From the NCBI GenBank assembly GCA_964521255.1, contig CAZFRM010000003.1:261736-325735 (forward strand): DNA of 64,000 nucleotides, read 5' to 3'. Every line of letters starts with the position of its first letter. The stretch's first letter is position 1. Under the pieces are notes generated by a model. The model had not been told where the DNA came from and did no database searches. It worked only from the letters and a program-made list of their open reading frames with translations. Of the stretch, positions 53,116 to 61,624 are shown piece after piece. This DNA comes from ZC4RG29 sp964521255 (GTDB taxonomy: Bacteria; Bacteroidota; Bacteroidia; Cytophagales; Cyclobacteriaceae). The position numbers were made by a program, and so were the translations under genes.

Positions 53116-54363
53116 ATGAGCAAGGGTTGTACACTAGTTATACTATGGCTTACAGCCATAAGCGGCTATTCAACTTCTATCCTTGTTCCTATGGATGCGC
53201 TTCAGAAAAATCACCTTAAGGCTTACGGCTTAGCTTACTTCTGCCTACAGAAGGATATCCCCGTTGATTGGCTCCTTAATTACCGGGGTGGTAGCTTCCT
53301 GATCGATTATCAAAACGCTGTTGTCACAGAGTGCAACATAAGAGGAATATCATTTGAATTGCTTACCGATGTGAGCACAAATACCATCCTGAAAGAGATT
53401 GCAGATCCTCATGTAAATATGAATGTTGTCAGAATGGAGAAAGCGCCTAAAGTTGCAGTTTATTCTCCTAAAGATGATCTCATACAGGATGAGACAGATG
53501 CTGTCATTGGCGTTTTAAGCTATGCAGAAATACCGTATGATATAATATATGATGCCGAGGTTCTCACGGATGAACTTCCGAAATACGATTGGCTTCATCT
53601 CCATCACGAAGACTTTACCGGACAACACGGAAGGTTTCTCCATCGCCAGTCATCGCTTATTGAAGCAAAAGTTCAGGAAACAACCGCCAGGCAATTTGGT
53701 TATTCAAAAGTCTCACAAATGAAACTGGAAGTAGCAAAAAAAATAAAAGCCTTCTGCTTAGGCGGTGGATATCTTTTTGCCATGTGTTCAGCAGCAGAGA
53801 CCATTGACATTGCTCTCGCGGCGGAGGGGTTAGACATTTGTGAAAGTGTATATGATGGTGATGATGCCGATCCGGACGCGCAACGCAAACTTGATTTCAG
53901 CAAAACCTTTGCTTTTGAAAATTTTATATTAATACCGGGTGAGTCAAGAAAGTTTTCCTCCATAAATGCTATTTCCGCCGATAATTATTTCTATGAAGGA
54001 AGTAGTGGCTTTTTTATTTTATTTGATTTCTCAGCCAAGTGGGACATAGTGCCTTCTCTTTTAATACAAAATCATGAAGACATGTTAAAAGAATTTATTG
54101 GTCAGACCACCGTTTTTAATAAGTCGCATACCAAACCTACGGTGACCATATTGGGTGAGAATACGGAAGGAAATTCAGTACGTTATATTTACAGCGAATT
54201 CGGCAATGGCCATTGGACTTTTTACAGCGGACACGACCCTGAAGGATGGCCGGGACGCGGCGTTACACGTAACCTCAATCTTCATCCGAATTCACCAGGC
54301 TATCGTCTTATTCTGAATAATGTATTATTTCCTTCTGCCAAGAAAAAAAAGCAGAAGACTTAA
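53116..54363 (+). CDS. Exported GATase1-like protein (often mislabelled asparagine synthetase B)
   Basis: 415 residues from ATG 53116 (MSKGCTLVILWLTAISGYS), which gives a signal peptide; ATG 53089 would add nine residues. Family segments are ILVPMDALQKNHLKAYGLAY, WLLNYRGGSFLIDY and the glutamine amidotransferase-like loop FCLGGGYLFAMCSAAETID, with a Cys where class I GATases have the nucleophile. A second block is WLHLHHEDFTGQHGRF. The last is YSGHDPEGWPGRGV. It has no asparagine synthetase domain, so the common name is misleading. The exported protein is probably an envelope enzyme or sensor. Its stop codon overlaps that of the convergent lipoprotein gene. Confidence 0.72.
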   Translation: MSKGCTLVILWLTAISGYSTSILVPMDALQKNHLKAYGLAYFCLQKDIPVDWLLNYRGGSFLIDYQNAVVTECNIRGISFELLTDVSTNTILKEIADPHVNMNVVRMEKAPKVAVYSPKDDLIQDETDAVIGVLSYAEIPYDIIYDAEVLTDELPKYDWLHLHHEDFTGQHGRFLHRQSSLIEAKVQETTARQFGYSKVSQMKLEVAKKIKAFCLGGGYLFAMCSAAETIDIALAAEGLDICESVYDGDDADPDAQRKLDFSKTFAFENFILIPGESRKFSSINAISADNYFYEGSSGFFILFDFSAKWDIVPSLLIQNHEDMLKEFIGQTTVFNKSHTKPTVTILGENTEGNSVRYIYSEFGNGHWTFYSGHDPEGWPGRGVTRNLNLHPNSPGYRLILNNVLFPSAKKKKQKT

Positions 54364-54746
54364 GGCTTATCAGGATATTGAGGAGAAGAAACTTGATCCA
54401 ATGAATCTAATGCTTTTCTCTTCTTCATTTCAGCCTTTTCCATTCTGCGGATATTGTTCTTTACAATCTTCTTGTTCTTTTGCTCACCCGGCCGCGGACA
54501 ATCCCACTCCTCAATTGTGGAAGGATCTTTAACACCCTGCTTCTGTTCTTTTAACCTGGCCCAGGATCGTGCGTCATACCGGTCTTTAGCGTTCATTGAA
54601 GAAACATAAAGATCCTCTTGCTTAAGATTTTTTGTATTAATAATCGTATGCCTGGCTTTTGCACCCTTCGGTTCCGGGCAATCAATTAATCCGGTGCGGC
54701 AACCGTAGAGAAGTATAACACTGAATATGGTAAGCCTGAAAAACAT
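54360..54746 (-). CDS. Small hypothetical lipoprotein
   Basis: 128 residues. The signal ends ILLYGC with Cys16. The mature part is highly charged: CPEPKGAKARHTI, MNAKDRYDARSWARLKEQK and EEWDCPRPGEQKNKK, with paired CPEP/CPRP words. Lys/Arg-rich end suggests it binds a polyanion or partner protein; inference only. Convergent and overlapping by four bases with the GATase1-like gene, an arrangement kept in some Bacteroidota, which hints at linked function. Confidence 0.65.
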   Translation of the reverse strand: MFFRLTIFSVILLYGCRTGLIDCPEPKGAKARHTIINTKNLKQEDLYVSSMNAKDRYDARSWARLKEQKQGVKDPSTIEEWDCPRPGEQKNKKIVKNNIRRMEKAEMKKRKALDSLDQVSSPQYPDKP

Positions 54747-54830
54747 GGTTCTGGTCTTTCAAGTTTTGTGAAATCCAATTTAACAAAACGAACGAACTAT
54801 TGAAATAGCTTCCTCTGCTAATGAGCCTGA

Positions 54831-57182
54831 TTATTCTGAAATCTTGACCAGTTTTTTAACGACCGTCTGTTGTGGGTTGCTGATCTTTATCCAATAAAAA
54901 CCTTCAATTTTATGATCCCATTCAAAATCTATGGAGTTGCCGGGTGATGACACTTCCCTCTCTGCAATCTTGTTCCCCTGCAAATCATGAATGGCAATTA
55001 CAGCTTTGGAATTTTGCCATTCTTCGCTGAAGTTTATGGTTAACCGGTCTTTTACTGGATTGGGATAAACTGCAATTCCATCTCCGCGGTTTGTTTCAGC
55101 TTTGATCCTGATGATCTTGCTCGTAGTGGACTTTCCGTCATAGTCATATTGAACCAACCGGTAATAGTTAAAACCATTGTAAGGGTAAGGATCGAGATAA
55201 GAATAGTTTACTTTAGCATGTGTGGTACCATTTCCACTTACACGATATATTTCATCAAACACCTTTCCATTGCGTGATTTTTCCAGGACGAAATAATCAT
55301 TGTTCAATTCAGTAGCGGTAACCCATTTTATCATAATACCCTCTTCGTTTTTTTCGGCGGTGAAGGAAAGAAGTTCAATGGGAAGGATTGAGAAAGAGCA
55401 AGGAACTCCATCAGTACCCCTGACAGATGTCAGAATGAGAGTATTTGGAGGTGTGAGTTCCGAAGGGTTGAATTGGTAATGATAGATTTCTGCGAGTTCA
55501 TCTTTTACCGGAAATGTTACAACTGCTATATAATCTGCCGTTGGGTCAGGGATTGCAATTAAAGGTGATGACGGATTCTGAGACCCGTGGCCGCTTGCAG
55601 TGCTTCCATCCACTTTGGCTGTGACAATATTCCTGGGAGTGTTCGTATCCGTCAGGTAAACAGAAGCGCCCACGGCTGGTCTGGTTACACTTGTTGTCTC
55701 GTTATTGCTACCCACTACACAATCTTCAATTAAAATATTCAGGAAATTACAATTACCATCATCACATAGATCATTCTCCCACATTTGATTAGCGCCGCCG
55801 TTTACGTTTACATAAATATCATAATCACCATCACCATCATAATCAATAAGGTTAACGCCTTCTGCATCAACATTGGTCCCCAGATTAATGATAATGCTGT
55901 TTTTGTCTTCAACAGGATCAGGTGGATCAGGTGGAAGAGGTGCAAATTTTAAGTCGACAACACTGTTAGGGATGGTTGTTTGATTGATGAATAGGTAGCT
56001 TTCCCCTGTATTGTTCCCTAAAAAAAGGTCAGTATCTCCATCGAGATCAACATCACCACACGCACAGCCATCAATATTCGGGGTTCCTGGAATAACTGGT
56101 TTACCTGAAGGCTGGAAATTACCAGGTGAAATTTGTAACCAGATTTGATTCGTCCCTGCATCCGACCAGAAAATATCAAAGTCTCCATCCATGTCGAAAT
56201 CACATAAAACAACGCCACCCTTACCTCCCGGATTGGATTCCGCTGGATTCAACAAGTCAACTCCCCCGAGATAAACATTTATGTCAGTAAACGTCCTGTT
56301 GCCATTATTCTTCCATATTGAATTTGATCTGAAATTAGAAGGATCACTGGGATGATTAGGCTTTCTAACCACAACGTCCACCAATCCATCACCATCGTAG
56401 TCACCAAGAGTAAAATAATCTCCATTTCCGGAAACAGAGGGCAGACCTAAATAAGAAACCGGAGAAGCCGTTGGAATTGTAACCTGAAAGAAAAAAGTAT
56501 TTGTTGTTGCCTCACTTACATCATTCAAAACACCATCACCGAAAAAAGCATTAACTGTTGCTGCAGAATTATTTTTACCGTTTTCTAAAATATCAATTCC
56601 ACATTCTCCATTTTCAAAGATAATGTCAAGCCATCCATCATTGTTATAATCTATTAAGCCAACTCCCTCGGCATTCATTCCATTGGCACGATACGCAGAA
56701 CAGGCTGAACCTTCAAGACGAATGATTGTCAAATTCGGAAGCATTTCATCAGGACCTCCCACCGGAAAATCAACCCCAAAACTATAGTTCTGGTATCCTC
56801 CTCCGATCAGGCCCCTGTTTATATAAATCTCTATTCGATCATGATCATTTCTTACAAAGTCAATATAACCGTCGTTATTCAGATCGCCCCACACGGCTGA
56901 CCGTTCACATTGGACATTAGTCATTCCCGCTGCCCTTGCTGAAGTCACATCTGTAAAAACACCATTATTGTTTTGAAGTAAAACTGATCTCGGTGTATGG
57001 TTTCTTGTGTTTACCAATAGATCCAAATCTCCATCATTATCGAAATCAGCCCATACGGCGCCGCCATCTTTGACGCCAGGAACATCATGATCACTGGAGG
57101 CAATGGGAACCAATGTAAATGTCTGGGCCTTGGTTAAAAAGGAGAAAACAGAAAGTAAAAGGATTAGTAAATTTCTTCTCAT
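54831..57182 (-). CDS. FG-GAP/VCBS repeat protein with type IX secretion sorting domain
   Basis: 783 residues. A signal peptide (LLILLLSVFSFLTKAQ) is followed by repeated calcium-binding FG-GAP units: WADFDNDGDLDLLVNTRN, LNNDGYIDFVRND, GDYDGDGLVDVVVRKPNH, DFDMDGDFDIFWSD, DVDLDGDTDLFLGN and DYDGDGDYDIYVNVN. This gives a beta-propeller. After it come a further beta domain and a C-terminal type A sorting tail (YPNPVKDRLTINF to KKLVKISE). Such proteins cross the outer membrane by the type IX system (PorU/gliding machinery) and stay on the surface or are released. Confidence 0.88.
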   Translation of the reverse strand: MRRNLLILLLSVFSFLTKAQTFTLVPIASSDHDVPGVKDGGAVWADFDNDGDLDLLVNTRNHTPRSVLLQNNNGVFTDVTSARAAGMTNVQCERSAVWGDLNNDGYIDFVRNDHDRIEIYINRGLIGGGYQNYSFGVDFPVGGPDEMLPNLTIIRLEGSACSAYRANGMNAEGVGLIDYNNDGWLDIIFENGECGIDILENGKNNSAATVNAFFGDGVLNDVSEATTNTFFFQVTIPTASPVSYLGLPSVSGNGDYFTLGDYDGDGLVDVVVRKPNHPSDPSNFRSNSIWKNNGNRTFTDINVYLGGVDLLNPAESNPGGKGGVVLCDFDMDGDFDIFWSDAGTNQIWLQISPGNFQPSGKPVIPGTPNIDGCACGDVDLDGDTDLFLGNNTGESYLFINQTTIPNSVVDLKFAPLPPDPPDPVEDKNSIIINLGTNVDAEGVNLIDYDGDGDYDIYVNVNGGANQMWENDLCDDGNCNFLNILIEDCVVGSNNETTSVTRPAVGASVYLTDTNTPRNIVTAKVDGSTASGHGSQNPSSPLIAIPDPTADYIAVVTFPVKDELAEIYHYQFNPSELTPPNTLILTSVRGTDGVPCSFSILPIELLSFTAEKNEEGIMIKWVTATELNNDYFVLEKSRNGKVFDEIYRVSGNGTTHAKVNYSYLDPYPYNGFNYYRLVQYDYDGKSTTSKIIRIKAETNRGDGIAVYPNPVKDRLTINFSEEWQNSKAVIAIHDLQGNKIAEREVSSPGNSIDFEWDHKIEGFYWIKISNPQQTVVKKLVKISE

Positions 57183-57422
57183 AACGATTGGTAAAAGTCT
57201 TTCGATAGAACCGGTTCAGTTAAAATTAAGGATTTTAAAAGTACTAAAACCTTGCACAAAAACTGAACGATTTTAGTATTGTCTTAACAAGACAATTATC
57301 ATCACTATGACTCACGCCAAATAGTTTAAGCCTTTCTATAGGAAATAACCTGTTGTAACTTTCTAAAAAGAAGATGGCTACTGAAAATCGTCTCAAATTG
57401 GAATTCCAGCCCAAACTGGCCG

Positions 57423-58412
57423 TTACTTTAAAACCATTTCTATTCTCTCTGTTTCCTCCTGGCTAAAATGAGTATTGTCCATACATTTGATAGAATCCAG
57501 TAGCTGTTCCGAAGAACTGGCTCCTATCAGTACAGACGTAATCCGTTTATCCTTAAGCACCCAGGCCAGTGCCATCTGAGCTAACGACTGGCCTCTTTGT
57601 TCCGCCAGTTGATTTAATGATCTTATCTGTTTAAGCCTCGCTTCTGTAATATCCTTTTCCTTCAAAAAACCGTGCACTTTCGCAGCCCTTGAATCTTCAG
57701 GTATGCCTTTAAGGTATTTATCGGTCAACATACCCTGGGCGAGCGGAGAAAAGGGAATACAACCTACTCCTTCCTTCTCTAACAAATCAAGAAGACCACC
57801 TTCTACCCATCGCTCAAACATTGAATATTTAGGCTGATGAATCACGCATGGTGTACCTAATTGCTTCAAAATTTGAAATGCTTTTGCAGCTTCCTCTGTC
57901 TTGTAATTTGAAACACCTGCATACAAAGCTTTACCTTGTCTGACGATTAAGTCAAGCGCAGTCATGGTTTCTTCCAAAGGTGTTTCCGGGTCAGGTCTGT
58001 GATGATAAAAAATATCAACATAATCAATCCCCATTCGTTTCAAACTCTGATCAAGACTTGATACCAGATATTTCTTTGAGCCCCAATCACCATAAGGTCC
58101 GTCCCACATGTAATATCCAGCCTTTGATGAAATGATCAGTTCATCACGATGCTGTTGAAAATCTTTTTTTAAGATTTTTCCAAAGTTTTCTTCTGCTGAT
58201 CCCGGTGGAGGTCCATAATTGTTGGCGAGGTCAAAATGAGTAACGCCCTGGTCAAAGGCTGTGTGAATAATTTGTCTGAGGTTTTCAAATACATCAACGC
58301 CGCCGAAGTTGTGCCAAAGACCTAACGAAACGGCTGACAACTTTAAGCCGCTTCTTCCACAGCGGTTGTACTTCATATCCTGATAGCGACTTTTATTGGG
58401 TGTATAACTCAT
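57423..58412 (-). CDS. gpr: L-glyceraldehyde 3-phosphate reductase (aldo/keto reductase)
   Basis: 329 residues. The sequence is very close to the E. coli YghZ type: SLGLWHNFGGVDVFENLRQI, THFDLANNYGPPPGSAEENF, and DELIISSKAGYYMWDGPYGD. Active-site Tyr (NNYG), Lys (SSKAGY) and the HH of FYHHRPD are present. The NADPH-binding end has ITSVLIGASSSEQL. It reduces L-glyceraldehyde 3-phosphate and methylglyoxal-type aldehydes, so it protects against reactive sugars. Stands alone between the type IX substrate and the HtrA-like gene. Confidence 0.9.
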   Translation of the reverse strand: MSYTPNKSRYQDMKYNRCGRSGLKLSAVSLGLWHNFGGVDVFENLRQIIHTAFDQGVTHFDLANNYGPPPGSAEENFGKILKKDFQQHRDELIISSKAGYYMWDGPYGDWGSKKYLVSSLDQSLKRMGIDYVDIFYHHRPDPETPLEETMTALDLIVRQGKALYAGVSNYKTEEAAKAFQILKQLGTPCVIHQPKYSMFERWVEGGLLDLLEKEGVGCIPFSPLAQGMLTDKYLKGIPEDSRAAKVHGFLKEKDITEARLKQIRSLNQLAEQRGQSLAQMALAWVLKDKRITSVLIGASSSEQLLDSIKCMDNTHFSQEETERIEMVLK

Positions 58413-58550
58413 GATGCAATGTTTTTCTGTTTAAGAACGTGACAAGATTTACGTTTCGATTTCAAAGCAGTCATTTTGCCACTTCACTTTAACAAATCAA
58501 AGTCATTTTAACCGATTATGAAAGTGGGATAGTTTTTTGATTCGAATGGC

Positions 58551-58558
58551 AAAGGAGG
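58551..58558 (+). promoter_or_regulatory. Strong Shine-Dalgarno site before htrA-like gene
   Basis: AAAGGAGG ends four bases before the ATG at 58563. Perfect Shine-Dalgarno sites are rare in this window and in the phylum, so it supports this start codon. Confidence 0.6.
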
Positions 58559-58562
58559 TTTT

Positions 58563-59489
58563 ATGGATGTATTTTCTAAAATGATTATTGAGGCGGTGGA
58601 CAAAGTAAAGAACGCTGTCGTGAAAATTGATGTGTTTAAAAATGTCAAAGGAAAGTTAACACGTGCCGGTTCCGGATCGGGATTTATTTTTTCATCGGAT
58701 GGTCTTGTGTTCACCAACAGCCATGTGGTGGAGGGCGCCGAAAAAATTATGGTGAGTCTCTTAAATGAAAATGAAATTGAAGCTGTACTGATCGGACAAG
58801 ATCCGGATACTGATCTCGCCATTCTTAAAATTTACACGGATGGTTATTCCGTTGCCAGGCTCGGCGACAATTCCACTTTGCAAATTGGTCAGTTTGTTAT
58901 TGCCATCGGCAATCCTTACGGGTACCAACACACCGTGACCACTGGAGTAGTAAGTGCATTGGGCAGAACATTACAAACACAAAGTGGAAGGCTGGTAGAC
59001 AATGTTATTCAATCTGACGCTGCTCTCAATCCAGGCAATAGCGGAGGACCAATGATCACAACAAACGGAGATGTGGTGGGTGTAAACACAGCGATGATCA
59101 TGGGTGCTCAAGGCCTTAGTTTCTCTGTTGGAATTGATACGGCAAAAGAAATTGCAAGTCAGTTGATGAAGGATGGAAAAGTTTTCAAGGCGTATCTCGG
59201 GTTGTCATTGCAGGAGGTTCCAATCAATCAAAAAATTCTTCGTCACTATCATCTGCCCAATCATAAGGGATTATTTGTGGTAAGTATTGAAGCTGATTCT
59301 CCAGCTTCACGTTCCCAAATTCAGGAAGGTGATATCATCATCTCATTCAACAACCGGCTGATGAACACAACGCATGACCTGTTTAAGGAACTGACGAAAA
59401 AAGAAATTCTTACCCTGACGGATATTACTGTGATTCGTCATACAGAACTCTTAAAGTTGATAATAACACCTGCCCTTCGTAAAGATTAA
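58563..59489 (+). CDS. HtrA/Deg-family serine protease, no signal peptide
   Basis: 308 residues. The trypsin-like triad is clear: His54 in FTNSHVVEGA, Asp84 in DPDTDLAILKI, and Ser159 in ALNPGNSGGPM. A PDZ domain fills about residues 210-300 (KVFKAYLGLSLQEV, SPASRSQIQEGDIIISFNNR). Unlike most HtrA proteins it has no signal peptide or membrane anchor, so it should be cytoplasmic. A canonical site AAAGGAGG precedes the start. It is convergent with sod, with a terminator palindrome between them. Confidence 0.85.
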   Translation: MDVFSKMIIEAVDKVKNAVVKIDVFKNVKGKLTRAGSGSGFIFSSDGLVFTNSHVVEGAEKIMVSLLNENEIEAVLIGQDPDTDLAILKIYTDGYSVARLGDNSTLQIGQFVIAIGNPYGYQHTVTTGVVSALGRTLQTQSGRLVDNVIQSDAALNPGNSGGPMITTNGDVVGVNTAMIMGAQGLSFSVGIDTAKEIASQLMKDGKVFKAYLGLSLQEVPINQKILRHYHLPNHKGLFVVSIEADSPASRSQIQEGDIIISFNNRLMNTTHDLFKELTKKEILTLTDITVIRHTELLKLIITPALRKD

Positions 59490-59511
59490 TAATAAAGGAG
59501 AATACAAAAAA

Positions 59512-59539
59512 GTAGAGACGCGATGCATCGCGTCTCTAC
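59512..59539. terminator. 28-bp perfect palindrome between htrA-like gene and sod
   Basis: The bases 59512-59539 read the same on both strands (GTAGAGACGCGATG, then its complement). On the minus strand the stem is followed by TTTTTT (59511-59506), which makes an intrinsic terminator for sod; on the plus strand it follows the htrA-like gene. The GTAGAGACGCGA core is also a widespread repeat in other bacteria. Confidence 0.85.
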
Positions 59540-59574
59540 CCGTGGATAATCTTTAAATGATTTAATCGCTAATC

Positions 59575-60183
59575 TTATTTCTTAACTGCACTAAATCGTT
59601 TGGCAACTTCATTCCAGTTTACAACATTCCAAAATGCAGCAATATAATCCGGCCTGCGATTTTGGTAGTTGAGATAATAAGCGTGTTCCCATACATCTAA
59701 TCCCAATATCGGGGTACCTTGTACTTCTGCAACATCCATTAACGGGTTGTCCTGGTTAGGTGTTGAAGAAATAGCAAGCTTTCCACTTCCATCAACAATA
59801 AGCCATGCCCATCCGGAGCCAAAGCGTCCTGTTGCTGCAGCGGCAAATTTTGTTTTGAATTCATCAAACGATCCGAAAGCTGAATTGATGGCCTCGGCCA
59901 GGGCACCCGATGGTGATCCACCGTTTGGTGTTAGCAACGTCCAAAACAAACTGTGGTTATAATGGCCGCCTCCGTTGTTACGCACAGCCCCCGGATATTT
60001 GGAAATGTTTTTACAGATATCTTCTATGCTTAACTTTTCAGCGTCAGTTCCTGCAATAGCATTATTGAGATTGGTGACATAAGTGTTGTGATGTTTACCG
60101 TGATGGATCTCCATAGTGCGGGCATCGATGTGTGGTTCCAATGCATTGAAAGCATAAGGAAGATTGGGCAATGTAAAAGCCAT
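59575..60183 (-). CDS. Superoxide dismutase, Mn/Fe family
   Basis: 202 residues, cytoplasmic. It converts superoxide to hydrogen peroxide and oxygen. Metal ligands are His27 (EIHHGKHHNTY), His77 (GGHYNHSLFW), Asp163 and His167 (LGLDVWEHAYYLNY). The GGGHYNHSLFW form is nearer to Mn or cambialistic enzymes than to strict Fe enzymes. Length and sequence are normal. A promoter (TTTG-N18-TATATTTG) lies about 90 bases upstream and the palindromic terminator 36 bases downstream. Confidence 0.95.
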   Translation of the reverse strand: MAFTLPNLPYAFNALEPHIDARTMEIHHGKHHNTYVTNLNNAIAGTDAEKLSIEDICKNISKYPGAVRNNGGGHYNHSLFWTLLTPNGGSPSGALAEAINSAFGSFDEFKTKFAAAATGRFGSGWAWLIVDGSGKLAISSTPNQDNPLMDVAEVQGTPILGLDVWEHAYYLNYQNRRPDYIAAFWNVVNWNEVAKRFSAVKK

Positions 60184-60270
60184 AGTGAATCTATTTTTAG
60201 TTTAACATTTATTTTTAGTTCAATGAATTTTTTTCCTGTAGGGTCTCAAATCCATTGATTTTCGAGAGGT

Positions 60271-60300
60271 CAAATATACAACCATAACGTCAGGGACAAA
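60271..60300 (-). promoter_or_regulatory. sod promoter (TTTG-N18-TATATTTG)
   Basis: On the minus strand TTTG (60300-60297) and TATATTTG (60278-60271) are 18 bases apart, a full match to the Bacteroidota promoter consensus. It lies 88 bases before the sod ATG at 60183. Confidence 0.65.
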
Positions 60301-60361
60301 ATTCAATAGGATTAAGTTTAATCGTATTGTTTTTGTCTAATTGGATATAGACAGGTCGCCC

Positions 60362-60799
60362 TCATTGACGAATATTTCGAAAGAAAGCATCAATTAGCAT
60401 TTTGCTTTCCTCCGCCAATATACCCCGCACAACCTCCGTTTTTGGATGCAGCAGTGGACTAGATACCAGGGTATATCCTCGTTGAATGTCAGAAGCTCCA
60501 TAAACCAGTTTTTGCAACTGGGCCCAGTGCAATGCTCCTGCGCACATAACACACGGTTCAAGGGTAACATACAATGTACATTCTGATAAATACTTCGATC
60601 CAATGTAATTGGCCGCTGATGTAATGGCAATCATTTCAGCATGGGCTGTAGCATCTGTAAGTTGCTCGGTTTGATTATGTGACCGGGCTATGATTCTGTT
60701 TTTCGCAACAACAATGGCCCCTACAGGAACCTCTCCCCGATCCAAAGCTTTCTTCGATTCTTTGATTGCTTCACGCATGAAATACTCATCTGTGTACAT
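60362..60799 (-). CDS. tadA: tRNA adenosine(34) deaminase TadA
   Basis: 145 residues. The zinc deaminase motifs are HAE (53-55) in TAHAEMIAI and PCxxC (82-86) in LEPCVMCAGAL. EVPVGAIVVAKNRII at the N-terminus is typical. The enzyme changes A34 of tRNA Arg to inosine. The tail (IQRGYTLVSSPLLHPKTEVV) fits TadA better than guanine deaminase. It is alone, 160 bases from the next gene; the gap has a repeat. Confidence 0.92.
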   Translation of the reverse strand: MYTDEYFMREAIKESKKALDRGEVPVGAIVVAKNRIIARSHNQTEQLTDATAHAEMIAITSAANYIGSKYLSECTLYVTLEPCVMCAGALHWAQLQKLVYGASDIQRGYTLVSSPLLHPKTEVVRGILAEESKMLIDAFFRNIRQ

Positions 60800-60802
60800 A
60801 GA

Positions 60803-60985
60803 GCTTAAGCTTAAAGCTTAAAGCGGAAAGCTAAAAGCTGGGTATTGGTAAGTGATAAATTCGTTAATCAAAATACTTTACGTTATAGTTAAGGCCTTTC
60901 ATAAGGAAAGAAAACTCTTGTATCGTTAAACAATACGTCTCACCAGTACAATCAAGCTTTCAGCTTTTCGCTTTAAGCTTTTCGC
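60803..60985. repeat. AAGCTTAAAGC-type inverted repeats around a small gap
   Basis: GCTTAAGCTTAAAGCTTAAAG with GAAAGCTAAAAGCTG (about 60803-60840) is inverted relative to CAGCTTTTCGCTTTAAGC (about 60961-60978). The right copy supplies the last codons of the exported protein gene that ends at 60960. Confidence 0.55.
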
Positions 60986-61529
60986 TTACCTTCACGCTGC
61001 TCATAATTTTTCTCGCCGTTGTTTGCCATTCTTGCCGCAATCGTCTCGGGCAATGAAATGAAAACACAAGTGTACGGTCAACCCCAACGAGATATTGTAT
61101 GTAAGCGTAATTCATAATGGATTCTTGTTGACCTAATACTTCTTTCTTGCCTTTCACCGTTGACTCGAATTCAAAGAATATAAATTCCTTTCCGTTCACT
61201 TCGTGAATTCCTTCCTCGATCATATCAATTCTGTCGAATGAATTATAGAAGGAAGACTTAAAAAAGTCGCGTGCAATAGCTACATCATCACTTTCCCATT
61301 GTGTAGCCGAAAGGTTAACACTGATGGCTAATTCCCGGCTCTCGTCTGTGTATGCGGCCAGCGGCGCTCTTACAGAAGGAAATCGTTCGTTAAAATCCAT
61401 CCCATCCATGGGCAGCCAGGTATTCGGTATCAGCATTGTGATACCACTCGAAACCTGCTTCTTCACCAGCTTGGGTTGGTCGAAAGACATTAAGCCGGAT
61501 AGGAGTACCAAAAAAACAATTTTTCGCAT
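60960..61529 (-). CDS. Hypothetical exported protein
   Basis: 189 residues. A signal peptide (KIVFLVLLSGLMSF) precedes the mature part. Family-like segments are GITMLIPNTWLPMDGMDFNE, SVRAPLAAYTDESRELAISV, the middle EFIFFEFESTVKGK, and YAYIQYLVGVDRTLVFSFHC. The pattern resembles small exported proteins of the DUF1795/PsbP-like type (DcrB-like fold), but I would not fix that. Its last residues (VSEKLKAKS) come from a repeated AAGCTT-rich sequence. It is divergent from aspS. Confidence 0.65.
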   Translation of the reverse strand: MRKIVFLVLLSGLMSFDQPKLVKKQVSSGITMLIPNTWLPMDGMDFNERFPSVRAPLAAYTDESRELAISVNLSATQWESDDVAIARDFFKSSFYNSFDRIDMIEEGIHEVNGKEFIFFEFESTVKGKKEVLGQQESIMNYAYIQYLVGVDRTLVFSFHCPRRLRQEWQTTARKIMSSVKVSEKLKAKS

Positions 61530-61624
61530 AGCATTTTATATTTTATCATTTAACGCTGCCTGACAAAGTATTATTAAATTCGTGGCGGAATTGTCAAAAG
61601 CGGACAAAATTAATTAAATCTAGC

